Shown piece after piece: positions 54,086 through 62,908 of a stretch of 64,000 nt of DNA. The notes under the pieces are model-generated. The model was not told the origin of the DNA and did not search any database. It worked only from the letters and a program-made list of their open reading frames with translations. A program made the position numbers and the translations under genes. Position 1 is the first letter of the stretch. Each line of letters opens with the position of its first letter. The DNA lies in assembly GCF_036088315.1 (NCBI RefSeq), contig NZ_CP107996.1, forward strand, positions 2,994,501 through 3,058,500, in the 5' to 3' direction. The stretch comes from Streptomyces sp. NBC_00344 (lineage in GTDB: Bacteria; Actinomycetota; Actinomycetes; Streptomycetales; Streptomycetaceae).

Positions 54086-57000
54086 GCGTCGATGTCTCCT
54101 GCCGTGTCCGGTGCAGCCAGCAGCTCCGCGTCGGACATCTGCTCGATCTCGGCACGGACGGCGTCCTCGACGGCCTCGGCGAGCTGCCGCACGGTCGGTG
54201 ACTCGAAAACGGTCCGCACGGACAGTTCGAGGTCAAACTCGTCCTGGAGGCGCGCGGCGAGCCGGATGACGAGTAGGGAGTGGCCGCCGAGGTGGAAGAA
54301 GTGTGCGTCTGCGCCGATTCGTTCGACGCCGAGGAGATCGCCGAACATGGCCGCGATGCGCTCCTCGGCGACACCGGTCGGCGGCGTGTACGCGGCGTCG
54401 CCGGCCTCCGCGTCCGGCGTGGGCAACGCGTCCCGGTCAAGCTTGCCGTTGGCGGTGAGCGGCACGGAGTCGAGGGCGGTGAAGGTGGCGGGCACCATGT
54501 AGTCGGGCAGCAGGGCGGCAAGCAGTTCGCGCAGGGTGCCGGGTTCGGGGGCCCGGTCGGGCTCCCCGGGCACCACGTACGCCGCCAGGCCCCGCTCTCC
54601 CTGCCTCGGTTCGTGCACCACGACCACCGCGTCCCGCACCCCCGGCAGCTCGCGCAACCGGGCCTCGATCTCGCCCAGTTCCACGCGGTATCCGCGAATC
54701 TTGACCTGCTGGTCGGCGCGGCCCAGGAACTCGACCGCGCCATCGGCGCGGCGGCGTGCGAGGTCGCCGGTGCGGTAGAGGCGGCCGCCGGGCGCGCCGT
54801 ACGGGTCGGGCACGAAGCGGTCGGCGGTGAGGGCGGGGCGGCCGAGGTAGCCGCGGGCGACGCCCGCGCCGCCGATGTACAGCTCGCCAGTGACGCCGAC
54901 CGGGACCGGGTGCCCTGACACGTCGAGGATCACCGCCGTGGTGCGGGGCAGTGGCAGACCCAGGGGGACCGTGCCGGTGTGCCTCTCGTTCACCGGGTGC
55001 ACAAGCGTGCCGATGGAGGTCTCCGTAGGCCCGTACTCATTGAGCAGCCGTCCGGGACCGAGGAGTTCGGACCAGCGCTCGGCGAGCCGGCCGGGCAGCT
55101 CCTCGCCGGCCACGACGACCGTCCCGGCGAGCGCCGCGGCCTCCGCGTCACCGAGCTGGTCGCCGAGGATCTCCAGATGCCCCGGTGTCAGCTTGATGAA
55201 GGCGTACGGGCCGCCGTCCACGAGCGCCGCACCGAGCCCCGTCAGGTCACCGGCGGGCAGCACGTGCACCGGACGCCCGGCGATCAGAGGCCCGAACACG
55301 TTGGTCGCGGGCAGGTCGAAGGCCACCGAGGAGAACAGCGGCGCCCCGCCCTCGGACCCGATCAGGTCCTCCTCGGCCCACCGCAGGTGATTGGCGAGCC
55401 CTCCGCGGGTCACCATCACGCCCTTGGGGGTGCCGGTGGAACCGGAGGTGTAGATGACGTAGGCCAGGAGTTCCGGGTCGGACACCCGGGGCGGGCAGGT
55501 CTCGGGACGGGACGCGAGGGCGTCCCGGTCACGGTCCAGCAGGACCCGCTCGCCGGCGAAGTCACAAGCCGCTCCCTGCGCGGCCGTGTCGGTGAGCAGG
55601 ACATCGGCGCCGCTGTCGCGCAGCGCGTGCGCCAGCCGTTCGGCCGGGCCCGCAGGGTCGAGCGGCAGATAGGCGGCACCCGCCTTCCACACGCCGAGCA
55701 GCGCGGGGACCAGTTCGGGTCCACGCTCCAGCAGCACCCCGACGACCGTGTCGGGCCCCACCCCGGCCGCGGCCAGCTGGTGCCCGATGCGGTTGCCTCG
55801 CACGTCCAGCTCGCGGAACGTCAGCCGCTGCTCGCCGCTGACCACGGCGAGCGCGTCCGGCGTCTTGGCCGCCCGCGCCTCGAACAGGTCGAGCAACGAC
55901 GCGTCGTCCCAGTCCCGCGCCGCCCCGGTCCGGTGGACGTCCAGCGCGGCGTGCTCGTCCTCGGACAGCAGGTCCAGCTCGCCGAGCCGGGCGCCCGGAT
56001 CGTCGGCGATCGACTCCAGGAGCCGCCCGAAGTGACCGGCCAGCCTCTCGACGGTCTCGTGCTCGAACAGCTGGGTCGCGTATTCGAGGACACCGGTCAG
56101 CTCCCCGTCGGCCTCGCGCCGCAGGTACAGCGTGAGGTCGGTCTTGGCGACCCGGCGGTGCCGCAGCAGCAGCTCGCTGTCGACGTCGCCGGGCATGCCG
56201 CCGCCGACCTCTTCGTCGTTGAAGTTGAAGGCGACCTGGTAGAGCGGCGTACGCGACAGGTCGCGCTCGGGCCGCAACTCCTCCACCAGGTGCTCGAAGG
56301 AGACGTCCTGGTGGGCGAAGCCGTCCAGAGTGGTCCGCCGCACCCGGTCGAGGGACTCGGCGAACGGCACTCCGGCGTCGAGGCGGCAGCGAAGCACGAG
56401 CGAGTTGAGGAAGAACCCGATCATCCGGTCCGTCTCGGGGCGCGTGCGCCCGGCGACCGGCACGCCGACCGCGATGTCCCACTGCCCGCTGTGCCGGGCG
56501 AGCAGCGTGGCATAGGCCGTGAGGAGGGTCATGAACGGGGTCGCCTGGTGGGTCCGGCCCAGCGCCGCGACGGCCTTCGCGACCGACGCGGGCACCCGGA
56601 TGGGCACCAGGCCGCCGCGCGGGTCGCGCTCGGCCGGGCGCGGCCGGTCCGTGGGGAGTTCGAGGGCGCCGACGCCCCCGAGCTCGCGGCGCCAGTAGTC
56701 CAGCTGCGGGGCGAGGCGGTCCTTGTCACGCCACTGCCGCTGCCATACGGCGAAGTCGGCGTACTGCGGCGAGGTTGCGGCCGCTTCCGGCTCCTCACCC
56801 GCCTCCAACACGGCACACACAGCGCGGAATTCGCGTTCCAGAAGAGTCGCCGACCAGCCGTCGCATGCGATGTGATGGATCGTCACCAACAGCGTCGCCT
56901 CGGCATCGTCGTGGCGCCGTACCAGCAGCGCCCGCCACAGCTTCCCGGATGCCAGGTCGAAGCCGGTGTCGAAGGCGCGGGCGACCTCCTCGTGTGCGTC

Positions 57001-58632
57001 GTCCGGCGGGCAGTCCACGATCCGGAGGTCAACGGGGGTGGGCTCCTCCACGATCTGGACGGGCTCGCTGCCCTGGCTCAGGTAGCGGGTACGCAACGAC
57101 GTGTGGCGTACGGCGAGCAGGTCGAGCGCCGACCGTACGGTCCCCTCAGCGAGGTTCGCCGGGACGCGCAGGATCAGCGGGACGACCCATTCCGGGCTCT
57201 CGGGGTGCATCCGGTCCAGGAACCAGAGGCGGCGCTGCCCGAACGACAGCGGCAGGGGTGCGCCCCGCTCCACGGCCACGATGGGCGGCGTGTCGTCGGC
57301 GGGCACGGTCAGCAGCGCGGCCTGCGCCTCCACGGTCACGGCGGCGTACAGGTCGGACAGCTCCAGGGACCGGCCGGTCTCCCGGCCGAGGCGCCCTGCG
57401 AGCTCGGCCAGTTGGAGGGAGTAGCCGCCGAGCTGGAAGAAGTCGTCGTCGACGCCGATGCCGTCCATCTCCAGCAGTTCCGCCCAGACCCCGGCGACCA
57501 GCCGCTCCTCGGCGGTGCGCGGCTCGACGTACGCGGGCCGGTCGGCATCCGCAAGGAGCAGGCCATCGGACGCCGCGTCACCCTCGACAGGCCCGAGCAG
57601 GTCGAACGAGTCGTCGCCGCGCTGCCGCACGAGCAGCCCGGTCGGGTGGAGCCAACCGTCCTCGGGCCTGTACGGGTCGGGCAGCAGCCGCTCGGCTCCG
57701 GCCGCCACGGCCGTGCGGACCGTCAACTCGCCCGGGATGCCTGGCGGAACGGGCTCACCGTACTCGTCGATCACGACCACCCCCTCCGGGTCGAGGGGGG
57801 TGCCGATTCCGGGGCCGCCGCCCGTCCCGCTGCGGGCGGTGACGGCGGCGCCCAGGAGTCCGGTACCGTACGTGCGCCAGACGGCGGTGGCGGCAGGGAA
57901 CGACCACGGCTCGCTGTCATGGGGGATTCCGTCGATCACCACGGCGCGCAGAGCGGCGGCTTTCCCGTACGGCGCCTGCGGGGCGTTCACGTCCCAGGCG
58001 TGCACGGTGATGCCGTTGTCGCGCATCGCCTCGGTGAGCGCCGCTCCGTCGGTCCAGGCACCGGCCGGCAGGACGACGAGGGGGGCTCCGCAGACGAGGG
58101 CGGCGCCCAGAGTCCAGAGCCGACCGTCGAGTTCGCCGGTCGGCGGCAGCGCGAGCCGGTCGTCGGAGGTCACCACACCGTGGTCCAGGAGCCACTGCGC
58201 CTGGCGGACGGCGGTGGCGTGGGTGACCGATTGCATGATGCCGTCGGCGGCGGTGTGGAGCAGCGCCTCGCCGGCGGTCGCCGGGGCCTCGGCCGCGTCC
58301 TCCACCGGCCCCGCGTTCCCATCCGCTTCGGTCAGTACGAGGTCGCAGGCGGTTTCCCGTCCCGCGTCCGCAGGACCGAGCAGGGTCACCGCGCCGCCCG
58401 AGCGCCAGACGCCGAGCAGCGCGGCCGGCAGGTCGGCGCCCGCCGAGAGGCGCAGGCCGACCCGGGTGCCGGGAGCGGCGCCCCGGTGACGCAGCAGCCG
58501 TGCCCATCGGTCGGCCCGCTCGTCGAGGTGGGCTGCCGTGGTGACGGTCGCGCCGTCGATGACCGCGACCGCGTCCGGAGAGCGGCGCGCATGCAGCGCG
58601 AAAAGGTGGTGGAGAAGCGGTTGCCGCGTCAC
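54082..58632 (-). CDS. NRPS-A: degenerate A - PCP - C - A - PCP, first of the line
   Basis: A 1516-aa synthetase that starts at GTG 58632 after GGGGGA. Residues 1-360 are a ruined A domain: no Ser/Thr/Gly-rich ATP loop, YGTGLLG instead of YGPTE, WLHPTGLLV instead of YRTGD, and no catalytic Lys. PCP1 follows (FFQLGGYSLQLAE, Ser near 402). The C domain (about 445-880) has an intact HHIACDGWS. The A domain (about 905-1400) has YTSGSTGTPKG near 1066 and by-eye code DLTKVAEIGK (Asn/Asp-like). PCP2 is FFHLGGHSLLVI near 1451. PCP1 is probably loaded with the fatty acyl group by the AMP ligase encoded across the divergent promoter, making this the lipo-initiation module (inference). Confidence 0.93.
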   Translation of the reverse strand: MTRQPLLHHLFALHARRSPDAVAVIDGATVTTAAHLDERADRWARLLRHRGAAPGTRVGLRLSAGADLPAALLGVWRSGGAVTLLGPADAGRETACDLVLTEADGNAGPVEDAAEAPATAGEALLHTAADGIMQSVTHATAVRQAQWLLDHGVVTSDDRLALPPTGELDGRLWTLGAALVCGAPLVVLPAGAWTDGAALTEAMRDNGITVHAWDVNAPQAPYGKAAALRAVVIDGIPHDSEPWSFPAATAVWRTYGTGLLGAAVTARSGTGGGPGIGTPLDPEGVVVIDEYGEPVPPGIPGELTVRTAVAAGAERLLPDPYRPEDGWLHPTGLLVRQRGDDSFDLLGPVEGDAASDGLLLADADRPAYVEPRTAEERLVAGVWAELLEMDGIGVDDDFFQLGGYSLQLAELAGRLGRETGRSLELSDLYAAVTVEAQAALLTVPADDTPPIVAVERGAPLPLSFGQRRLWFLDRMHPESPEWVVPLILRVPANLAEGTVRSALDLLAVRHTSLRTRYLSQGSEPVQIVEEPTPVDLRIVDCPPDDAHEEVARAFDTGFDLASGKLWRALLVRRHDDAEATLLVTIHHIACDGWSATLLEREFRAVCAVLEAGEEPEAAATSPQYADFAVWQRQWRDKDRLAPQLDYWRRELGGVGALELPTDRPRPAERDPRGGLVPIRVPASVAKAVAALGRTHQATPFMTLLTAYATLLARHSGQWDIAVGVPVAGRTRPETDRMIGFFLNSLVLRCRLDAGVPFAESLDRVRRTTLDGFAHQDVSFEHLVEELRPERDLSRTPLYQVAFNFNDEEVGGGMPGDVDSELLLRHRRVAKTDLTLYLRREADGELTGVLEYATQLFEHETVERLAGHFGRLLESIADDPGARLGELDLLSEDEHAALDVHRTGAARDWDDASLLDLFEARAAKTPDALAVVSGEQRLTFRELDVRGNRIGHQLAAAGVGPDTVVGVLLERGPELVPALLGVWKAGAAYLPLDPAGPAERLAHALRDSGADVLLTDTAAQGAACDFAGERVLLDRDRDALASRPETCPPRVSDPELLAYVIYTSGSTGTPKGVMVTRGGLANHLRWAEEDLIGSEGGAPLFSSVAFDLPATNVFGPLIAGRPVHVLPAGDLTGLGAALVDGGPYAFIKLTPGHLEILGDQLGDAEAAALAGTVVVAGEELPGRLAERWSELLGPGRLLNEYGPTETSIGTLVHPVNERHTGTVPLGLPLPRTTAVILDVSGHPVPVGVTGELYIGGAGVARGYLGRPALTADRFVPDPYGAPGGRLYRTGDLARRRADGAVEFLGRADQQVKIRGYRVELGEIEARLRELPGVRDAVVVVHEPRQGERGLAAYVVPGEPDRAPEPGTLRELLAALLPDYMVPATFTALDSVPLTANGKLDRDALPTPDAEAGDAAYTPPTGVAEERIAAMFGDLLGVERIGADAHFFHLGGHSLLVIRLAARLQDEFDLELSVRTVFESPTVRQLAEAVEDAVRAEIEQMSDAELLAAPDTAGDIDA

Positions 58633-58839
58633 AGATGTTCCCCCGCGCGTCGACGGTGATCGGTCCGGGGAAAACCCGGATGGGGAAACAGACTGCGGAG
58701 GTCGCCTATCACCCGCCTATATGGAAGCGGCGACCGTGAACGGGAATGCACCGGCGATTTGCGTAATCCGGCGGTTCAGTAGGGAATTTCGTGCGGGTGC
58801 CATCCGCGATATCGCAGGAATATAGCCGCGCCTTCGAGC
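58633..58839. promoter_or_regulatory. Divergent promoter region of the NRPS and acyl-activation operons
   Basis: This 207-bp region separates the minus-strand NRPS operon from the plus-strand thioesterase operon. It is the most AT-rich non-coding patch of the cluster (GATATCGCAGGAATATAGCC near 58808) and must hold both promoters. I could not assign -35 boxes or SARP repeats. Confidence 0.6.
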
Positions 58840-59670
58840 ATGACCGCCATGACCCAAGCGGACAGCGTCTGGTTCCACCGGAGCGGCGGCTCTTCCCGGC
58901 CCGCCCTGCGGCTCGTGTGCTTTCCGCACGCGGGCGGCACCCCGGCCTTCTTCCACCCCTGGCACCGCCGGCTTCCGGCGGGCGTCGAGGTGCTCGCCGT
59001 CTGCTACCCGGCGCGGCAGCACCGGCTGCTCGACGCGCCGGTGGACACCATGGACGTCCTGGCCGACCAAGTGACGGACGCGCTGGTGCCGTACGCCGAG
59101 GACGACGTACCGCTGGCCTTCTTCGGACACAGCATGGGCGCGGGCGTCGCCTACGAGGTGGCCCACCGCCTGGAGACCCGGCACCGCCTCGGCCCGGTGC
59201 GCCTGTTCGCGTCCGCGTTCCGCGCCCCGCACCGGCGCCGGCCGCTGGCGCAGCCGACGGACGACGCGGCGATGCTGGCGGAGCTGCGGCTGCTCGGCAG
59301 CTCCGCGATGGCCGCACTGGACGACCCGGCGCTGGCCGAGGTGGTGATGCCGTCGCTCCGCGCCGACCTGCGCCTGGTGTGCGCGTACTGGCGGCCGCGG
59401 CCCGAACCGTTGAGCTGCCCGCTCGTCGGCTACGCGGGCGCCCAGGACAAGGAGGAGTCGGGCCCTGAGGCGATGAGGTCCTGGGCCGATCTGACCACGT
59501 CCCGTTTCGAACGCCGCCTCTTTCCCGGCCACCACTTCTATCCGGAACACTGCGAGGCGGAGTTGCTGGCAGACATGTCCGGGCACCTCACCGACGATCT
59601 GCGACTGCTGAGTGCGCGGGCCGCGGCCCGGCCCCCGGCATCCGCGCCGGGAGGCGGCGCCCATGCGTGA
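58840..59670 (+). CDS. Type II thioesterase
   Basis: A 276-aa alpha/beta hydrolase of the NRPS editing group. It opens LRLVCFPHAGGTPAFFHPWH, has the nucleophile elbow FFGHSMGAGVAYE with Ser98, and a C-terminal FPGHHFYPEH with the catalytic His. It removes wrong or stalled acyl groups from the carrier proteins of the neighbouring NRPS. Start ATG 58840 (ATG 58849 also possible; neither has a clear ribosome site). It overlaps the next gene by 8 bp. Confidence 0.92.
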   Translation: MTAMTQADSVWFHRSGGSSRPALRLVCFPHAGGTPAFFHPWHRRLPAGVEVLAVCYPARQHRLLDAPVDTMDVLADQVTDALVPYAEDDVPLAFFGHSMGAGVAYEVAHRLETRHRLGPVRLFASAFRAPHRRRPLAQPTDDAAMLAELRLLGSSAMAALDDPALAEVVMPSLRADLRLVCAYWRPRPEPLSCPLVGYAGAQDKEESGPEAMRSWADLTTSRFERRLFPGHHFYPEHCEAELLADMSGHLTDDLRLLSARAAARPPASAPGGGAHA

Positions 59671-61057
59671 CGCGCACCCCTTGTCGTACGGACAACAGGC
59701 CCAGCTCTTCCTGCACCGGCTTGCGCCGCACAGCGCCGCGTACCACACGGGCATCGCCGTACGAATCCGGTCCGCCGTCGATGTGCCGGCCCTCGGGGAC
59801 GCGGTGCGCGCACTGGGGCGGCGGCACGAGATGCTGCGGTCGCTGTTCACCGAGGTGGACGGCGCACCGGTGCGGATCGTCGACGACGCGCATGCGCCCC
59901 GGCTGGATCGTCGGCCTCTGTCGGGCGCCACGGAGGACGAGCTGGCGGAGGCGGTCTCGCGAGCACTCCGCGACCCGTTCCGGCCGGCCGAGCAAGGCGC
60001 GTTCCGGTTCGTGCTGCTCACCCGTGACCCGCACGACGCGGTGTTGCTCGTCGCCGGGCATCACATCGCTACGGACGCCCTGTCCGACGCGCTGCTGCTT
60101 CGCGATGTGCTGAAGCTCTACGAGGAGCGGGTCACCGGGGTCCCGGCCGGACTGCCGGTGCTGCGCGCGCACCACGACGAACTCGTCGAGCGCGAGAAGG
60201 CGTTGCTCGGATCAGCGCGCGGTACCCGGCTCGCCGAGCAGTGGCGGCGGGTCTGCGAGGGTTCCGTCGCCGCGCAGCTGCCGACGGACCGGCCGCGCAG
60301 GCCCGAGCAGTCGTTTTCCGGCGCGACCTGCCGGGTGACCGTGCCGAAGGAGTCCGCCGAGCTGCTGACGGGGGCCGCGCGCGCCGCCGGGGTCACGCCC
60401 TTCGCGGTGCTACTCGGCGCGTTCCAGGGCGTGCTGCACCGGACGACCCGGCAGCGGGACTTCCTGCTCGGCTGCCCGGTGACGACCCGGCTGCGCCCGG
60501 CCACCCGCGAGATGGTCGGCAACTTCATCAACACAGTCGTACTGCGGGCACGGTTCACACCGACGACGACGTTCGGCGATGCCGCGCAGGCCGTGCACGC
60601 GCAGGTCCGTTCGGCGGTGCAAGGCCTGGAGTATCCGTTCGCGCACGTAGCCCGCGGGGCCGGCAGGTCGCCGGGGGCCGGGTCGCCCCGGGTGTACGGC
60701 ATCACGTTCAACCTGCTGGCCACGGGCGGCCTCGACGAGGCGCTGCGGCCGCTCCTCGACACCGCGCACGCCGACACGACGACCTCGTACGCCGGCCTGA
60801 CGCTGGCGCCGTACCCGCTGCCGCAGCAGGAAGGCCAGCTGGACCTCGGCGTCGACGTCCTGCTCGGGGACAACGGCCTGACCGTCGACTTCCGCTACGA
60901 CGACTGGCTGTTCGACCCGGACAGCATCGCCCGGCTGGCCGCCCACTTCCTGCGCGCCGTGGACATCGCGACGACGTCCCCGGACACCCCCATCGCGCGG
61001 GCGCGCCTGTGGGGGGCTCCGGCGCAGCGGTCACCTGCGGAGTCCGTACGCCGCTGA
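59663..61057 (+). CDS. Stand-alone condensation domain protein
   Basis: A 464-aa protein that is a single NRPS C domain: LSYGQQAQLFLHRLAPHS at the start, the active-site LLVAGHHIATDALSDAL (HHxxxD kept, the following Gly is Ala), then ATREMVGNFINTVVLRARF and the final DFRYDDWLFDPDSIARLA. It has no A or carrier domain, so it must act in trans on carrier-bound substrates. Possible roles are N-acylation of the first residue or replacing the dead C domain of NRPS-B (inference). GGGAGG precedes ATG 59663, and it overlaps the thioesterase gene. Confidence 0.92.
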   Translation: MRDAHPLSYGQQAQLFLHRLAPHSAAYHTGIAVRIRSAVDVPALGDAVRALGRRHEMLRSLFTEVDGAPVRIVDDAHAPRLDRRPLSGATEDELAEAVSRALRDPFRPAEQGAFRFVLLTRDPHDAVLLVAGHHIATDALSDALLLRDVLKLYEERVTGVPAGLPVLRAHHDELVEREKALLGSARGTRLAEQWRRVCEGSVAAQLPTDRPRRPEQSFSGATCRVTVPKESAELLTGAARAAGVTPFAVLLGAFQGVLHRTTRQRDFLLGCPVTTRLRPATREMVGNFINTVVLRARFTPTTTFGDAAQAVHAQVRSAVQGLEYPFAHVARGAGRSPGAGSPRVYGITFNLLATGGLDEALRPLLDTAHADTTTSYAGLTLAPYPLPQQEGQLDLGVDVLLGDNGLTVDFRYDDWLFDPDSIARLAAHFLRAVDIATTSPDTPIARARLWGAPAQRSPAESVRR

Positions 61058-61096
61058 CCCCACACCCATCGACACCGCCCGAGAAGGGAGCCGGCC

Positions 61097-62908
61097 GTGG
61101 CCGACAACCTGCTGGACCACATCGCGGCACACGCACGGAGGCAGCCGTCCAAGGACGCCGTGATCTTCGTACGCGGCCGGAAGGACGACCGGACCGAGCA
61201 ACGGCTCACCTACGGCGACCTGGACCGCACGGCGCGGCGCCTCGGCCGCTGGCTCAAGGAGCGCTGCGAGCCCGGCGACCGGGTCCTGCTGCTGCTGCCG
61301 ACCGGCCTTGACTTCGTGACCGCGCTCATCGGCTGCCATCACGCGGGCCTGGTGGCCGTGCCCGCACCGCCGCCGGGCATCGGCGATCCCAAGGGCGCCC
61401 GGTCGGCGGGTATCGCCAAGGACTCGGGTGCCCGGCTCGCGGTGACCGACGCGCACCACCTCACCGATGTGCAGGCCTGGCTGGGCGAGGCGGGCGCCGA
61501 CGCCCTGCCCTGCTACGCCGTCGACGCGATCGACCCGGGCCCGGGCCGGCCCGTCGACGACCCCCCGGTCCCGCAGTTCACCGACGACACGATCGCGGTC
61601 CTCCAGTACACCTCCGGCTCCACCAGCGAGCCGAAGGGCGTGATGCTCACGCACGGCGCGCTGATGCACAATCTGCGCTCCATTGAGGGCTGGCTCGGCG
61701 TCGACGAGGGAACCCGGGTGTGCAGCTGGCTGCCGCTGTACCACGACATGGGCCTCATCGGGATGCTGCTCGCCGTGCTGTACCTGGGCTGCGAGGTGGT
61801 GCTGTTCGCGCCCACCGACTTCATCCGCCGCCCGCACACCTGGTTCGACCTGATCCAGGAGCACCGCTCCACATTCATCACGGCGCCGAACTTCGCCTAC
61901 GACCTGATGGTGCGACAGCTCTCCGACGAGCAGCTCGCCCAGCTGGACCTGTCGTCGGTGCGCTGGGCCCTGAACGGCGCGGAGCCGCTGGACGCGGCGA
62001 CCCTCGCCCGCTTCCAGGAGCGGTTCGCGCCGGCCGGCTTCCGGTCCGGGGCGTTGCTGCCGTGCTACGGCCTTGCCGAGGCGACCCTCTTCGTCGCGGG
62101 CACCCCCACCGGGCGCGGCCCACGCGTCACACCCGTCGATCCAGCCGCCCTCGCACAGCACAACTTCCGGACCTCCACGGCGGGCGAGGGCGCACAGCAG
62201 CTGGTCAGCAGCGGGCGCGTGCTCGATCTGGACCTGCGGATCATCGACCCCGACGCACTGGCCGAACAGCCCGCCGGCTCCATCGGTGAGATCTGGGTGC
62301 GCGGCGGCAGCGTCACGCCGGGCTACTGGAACCGGCCCGACGACAACGCCCGCTCCTTCGACGCGGTCACCGCCTCAGGCGAGGAGGGCTTCCTGCGCAC
62401 CGGCGACCTCGGCGTGCTGCACGACGGCGAGCTGTACGTGACCGGGCGCAGCAAGGATGTGCTCGTGGTGCGCGGACGGAATCTGTACGCGCACGACCTC
62501 GAGCGCCATGTCGGTGACCTGCACGTGGGGTTCCAGGGACTGAAGGGGAGCGTTTGCGCGCTGCCGTTCGACGAGGAACAGATCGTCGTGATGCAGGAGT
62601 TCCGGCCCTCCGGTACCCCGCGCGCGGACCTGCCCGCGCTGGCCCGCACGGTCCGCGGCGAGCTGAGCGAGAAGTTCGGCGTACGCGTGCCCAACGTCGT
62701 CTTCCTGCGGCCGGGGCAAGTGCGGCGCACCACCAGCGGCAAGGTGCGCCGTTCGCTGATGCGGGACCTGTTCATCGCGGGCGAGCTGAAGACGGTGTAC
62801 GAGGACCTCTCCCCGGAGGTCGCCCGCCGCCACCGGGCCGCCACCCCGACGGCGACCGCGTGCGCGGGGGACCCGGGGACCGACGACACCAGGAGCGCGA
62901 CGGCATGA
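61097..62908 (+). CDS. Fatty acyl-AMP ligase (FAAL)
   Basis: A 603-aa adenylate-forming enzyme. Motifs: AVLQYTSGSTSEPKGVMLTH (ATP loop), the FAAL/FACL hallmark VCSWLPLYHDMGLIGMLLAV, LNGAEPLDAATL, LLPCYGLAEATLFVAG and EGFLRTGDLGVLHDGELYVT. FAALs convert a fatty acid into acyl-AMP and pass it to a carrier protein instead of CoA. The natural acceptor here is the first PCP of NRPS-A, which has no working A domain of its own. GTG 61097 follows AGGGAG. The stop overlaps the next ATG (ATGA). Confidence 0.94.
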   Translation: MADNLLDHIAAHARRQPSKDAVIFVRGRKDDRTEQRLTYGDLDRTARRLGRWLKERCEPGDRVLLLLPTGLDFVTALIGCHHAGLVAVPAPPPGIGDPKGARSAGIAKDSGARLAVTDAHHLTDVQAWLGEAGADALPCYAVDAIDPGPGRPVDDPPVPQFTDDTIAVLQYTSGSTSEPKGVMLTHGALMHNLRSIEGWLGVDEGTRVCSWLPLYHDMGLIGMLLAVLYLGCEVVLFAPTDFIRRPHTWFDLIQEHRSTFITAPNFAYDLMVRQLSDEQLAQLDLSSVRWALNGAEPLDAATLARFQERFAPAGFRSGALLPCYGLAEATLFVAGTPTGRGPRVTPVDPAALAQHNFRTSTAGEGAQQLVSSGRVLDLDLRIIDPDALAEQPAGSIGEIWVRGGSVTPGYWNRPDDNARSFDAVTASGEEGFLRTGDLGVLHDGELYVTGRSKDVLVVRGRNLYAHDLERHVGDLHVGFQGLKGSVCALPFDEEQIVVMQEFRPSGTPRADLPALARTVRGELSEKFGVRVPNVVFLRPGQVRRTTSGKVRRSLMRDLFIAGELKTVYEDLSPEVARRHRAATPTATACAGDPGTDDTRSATA

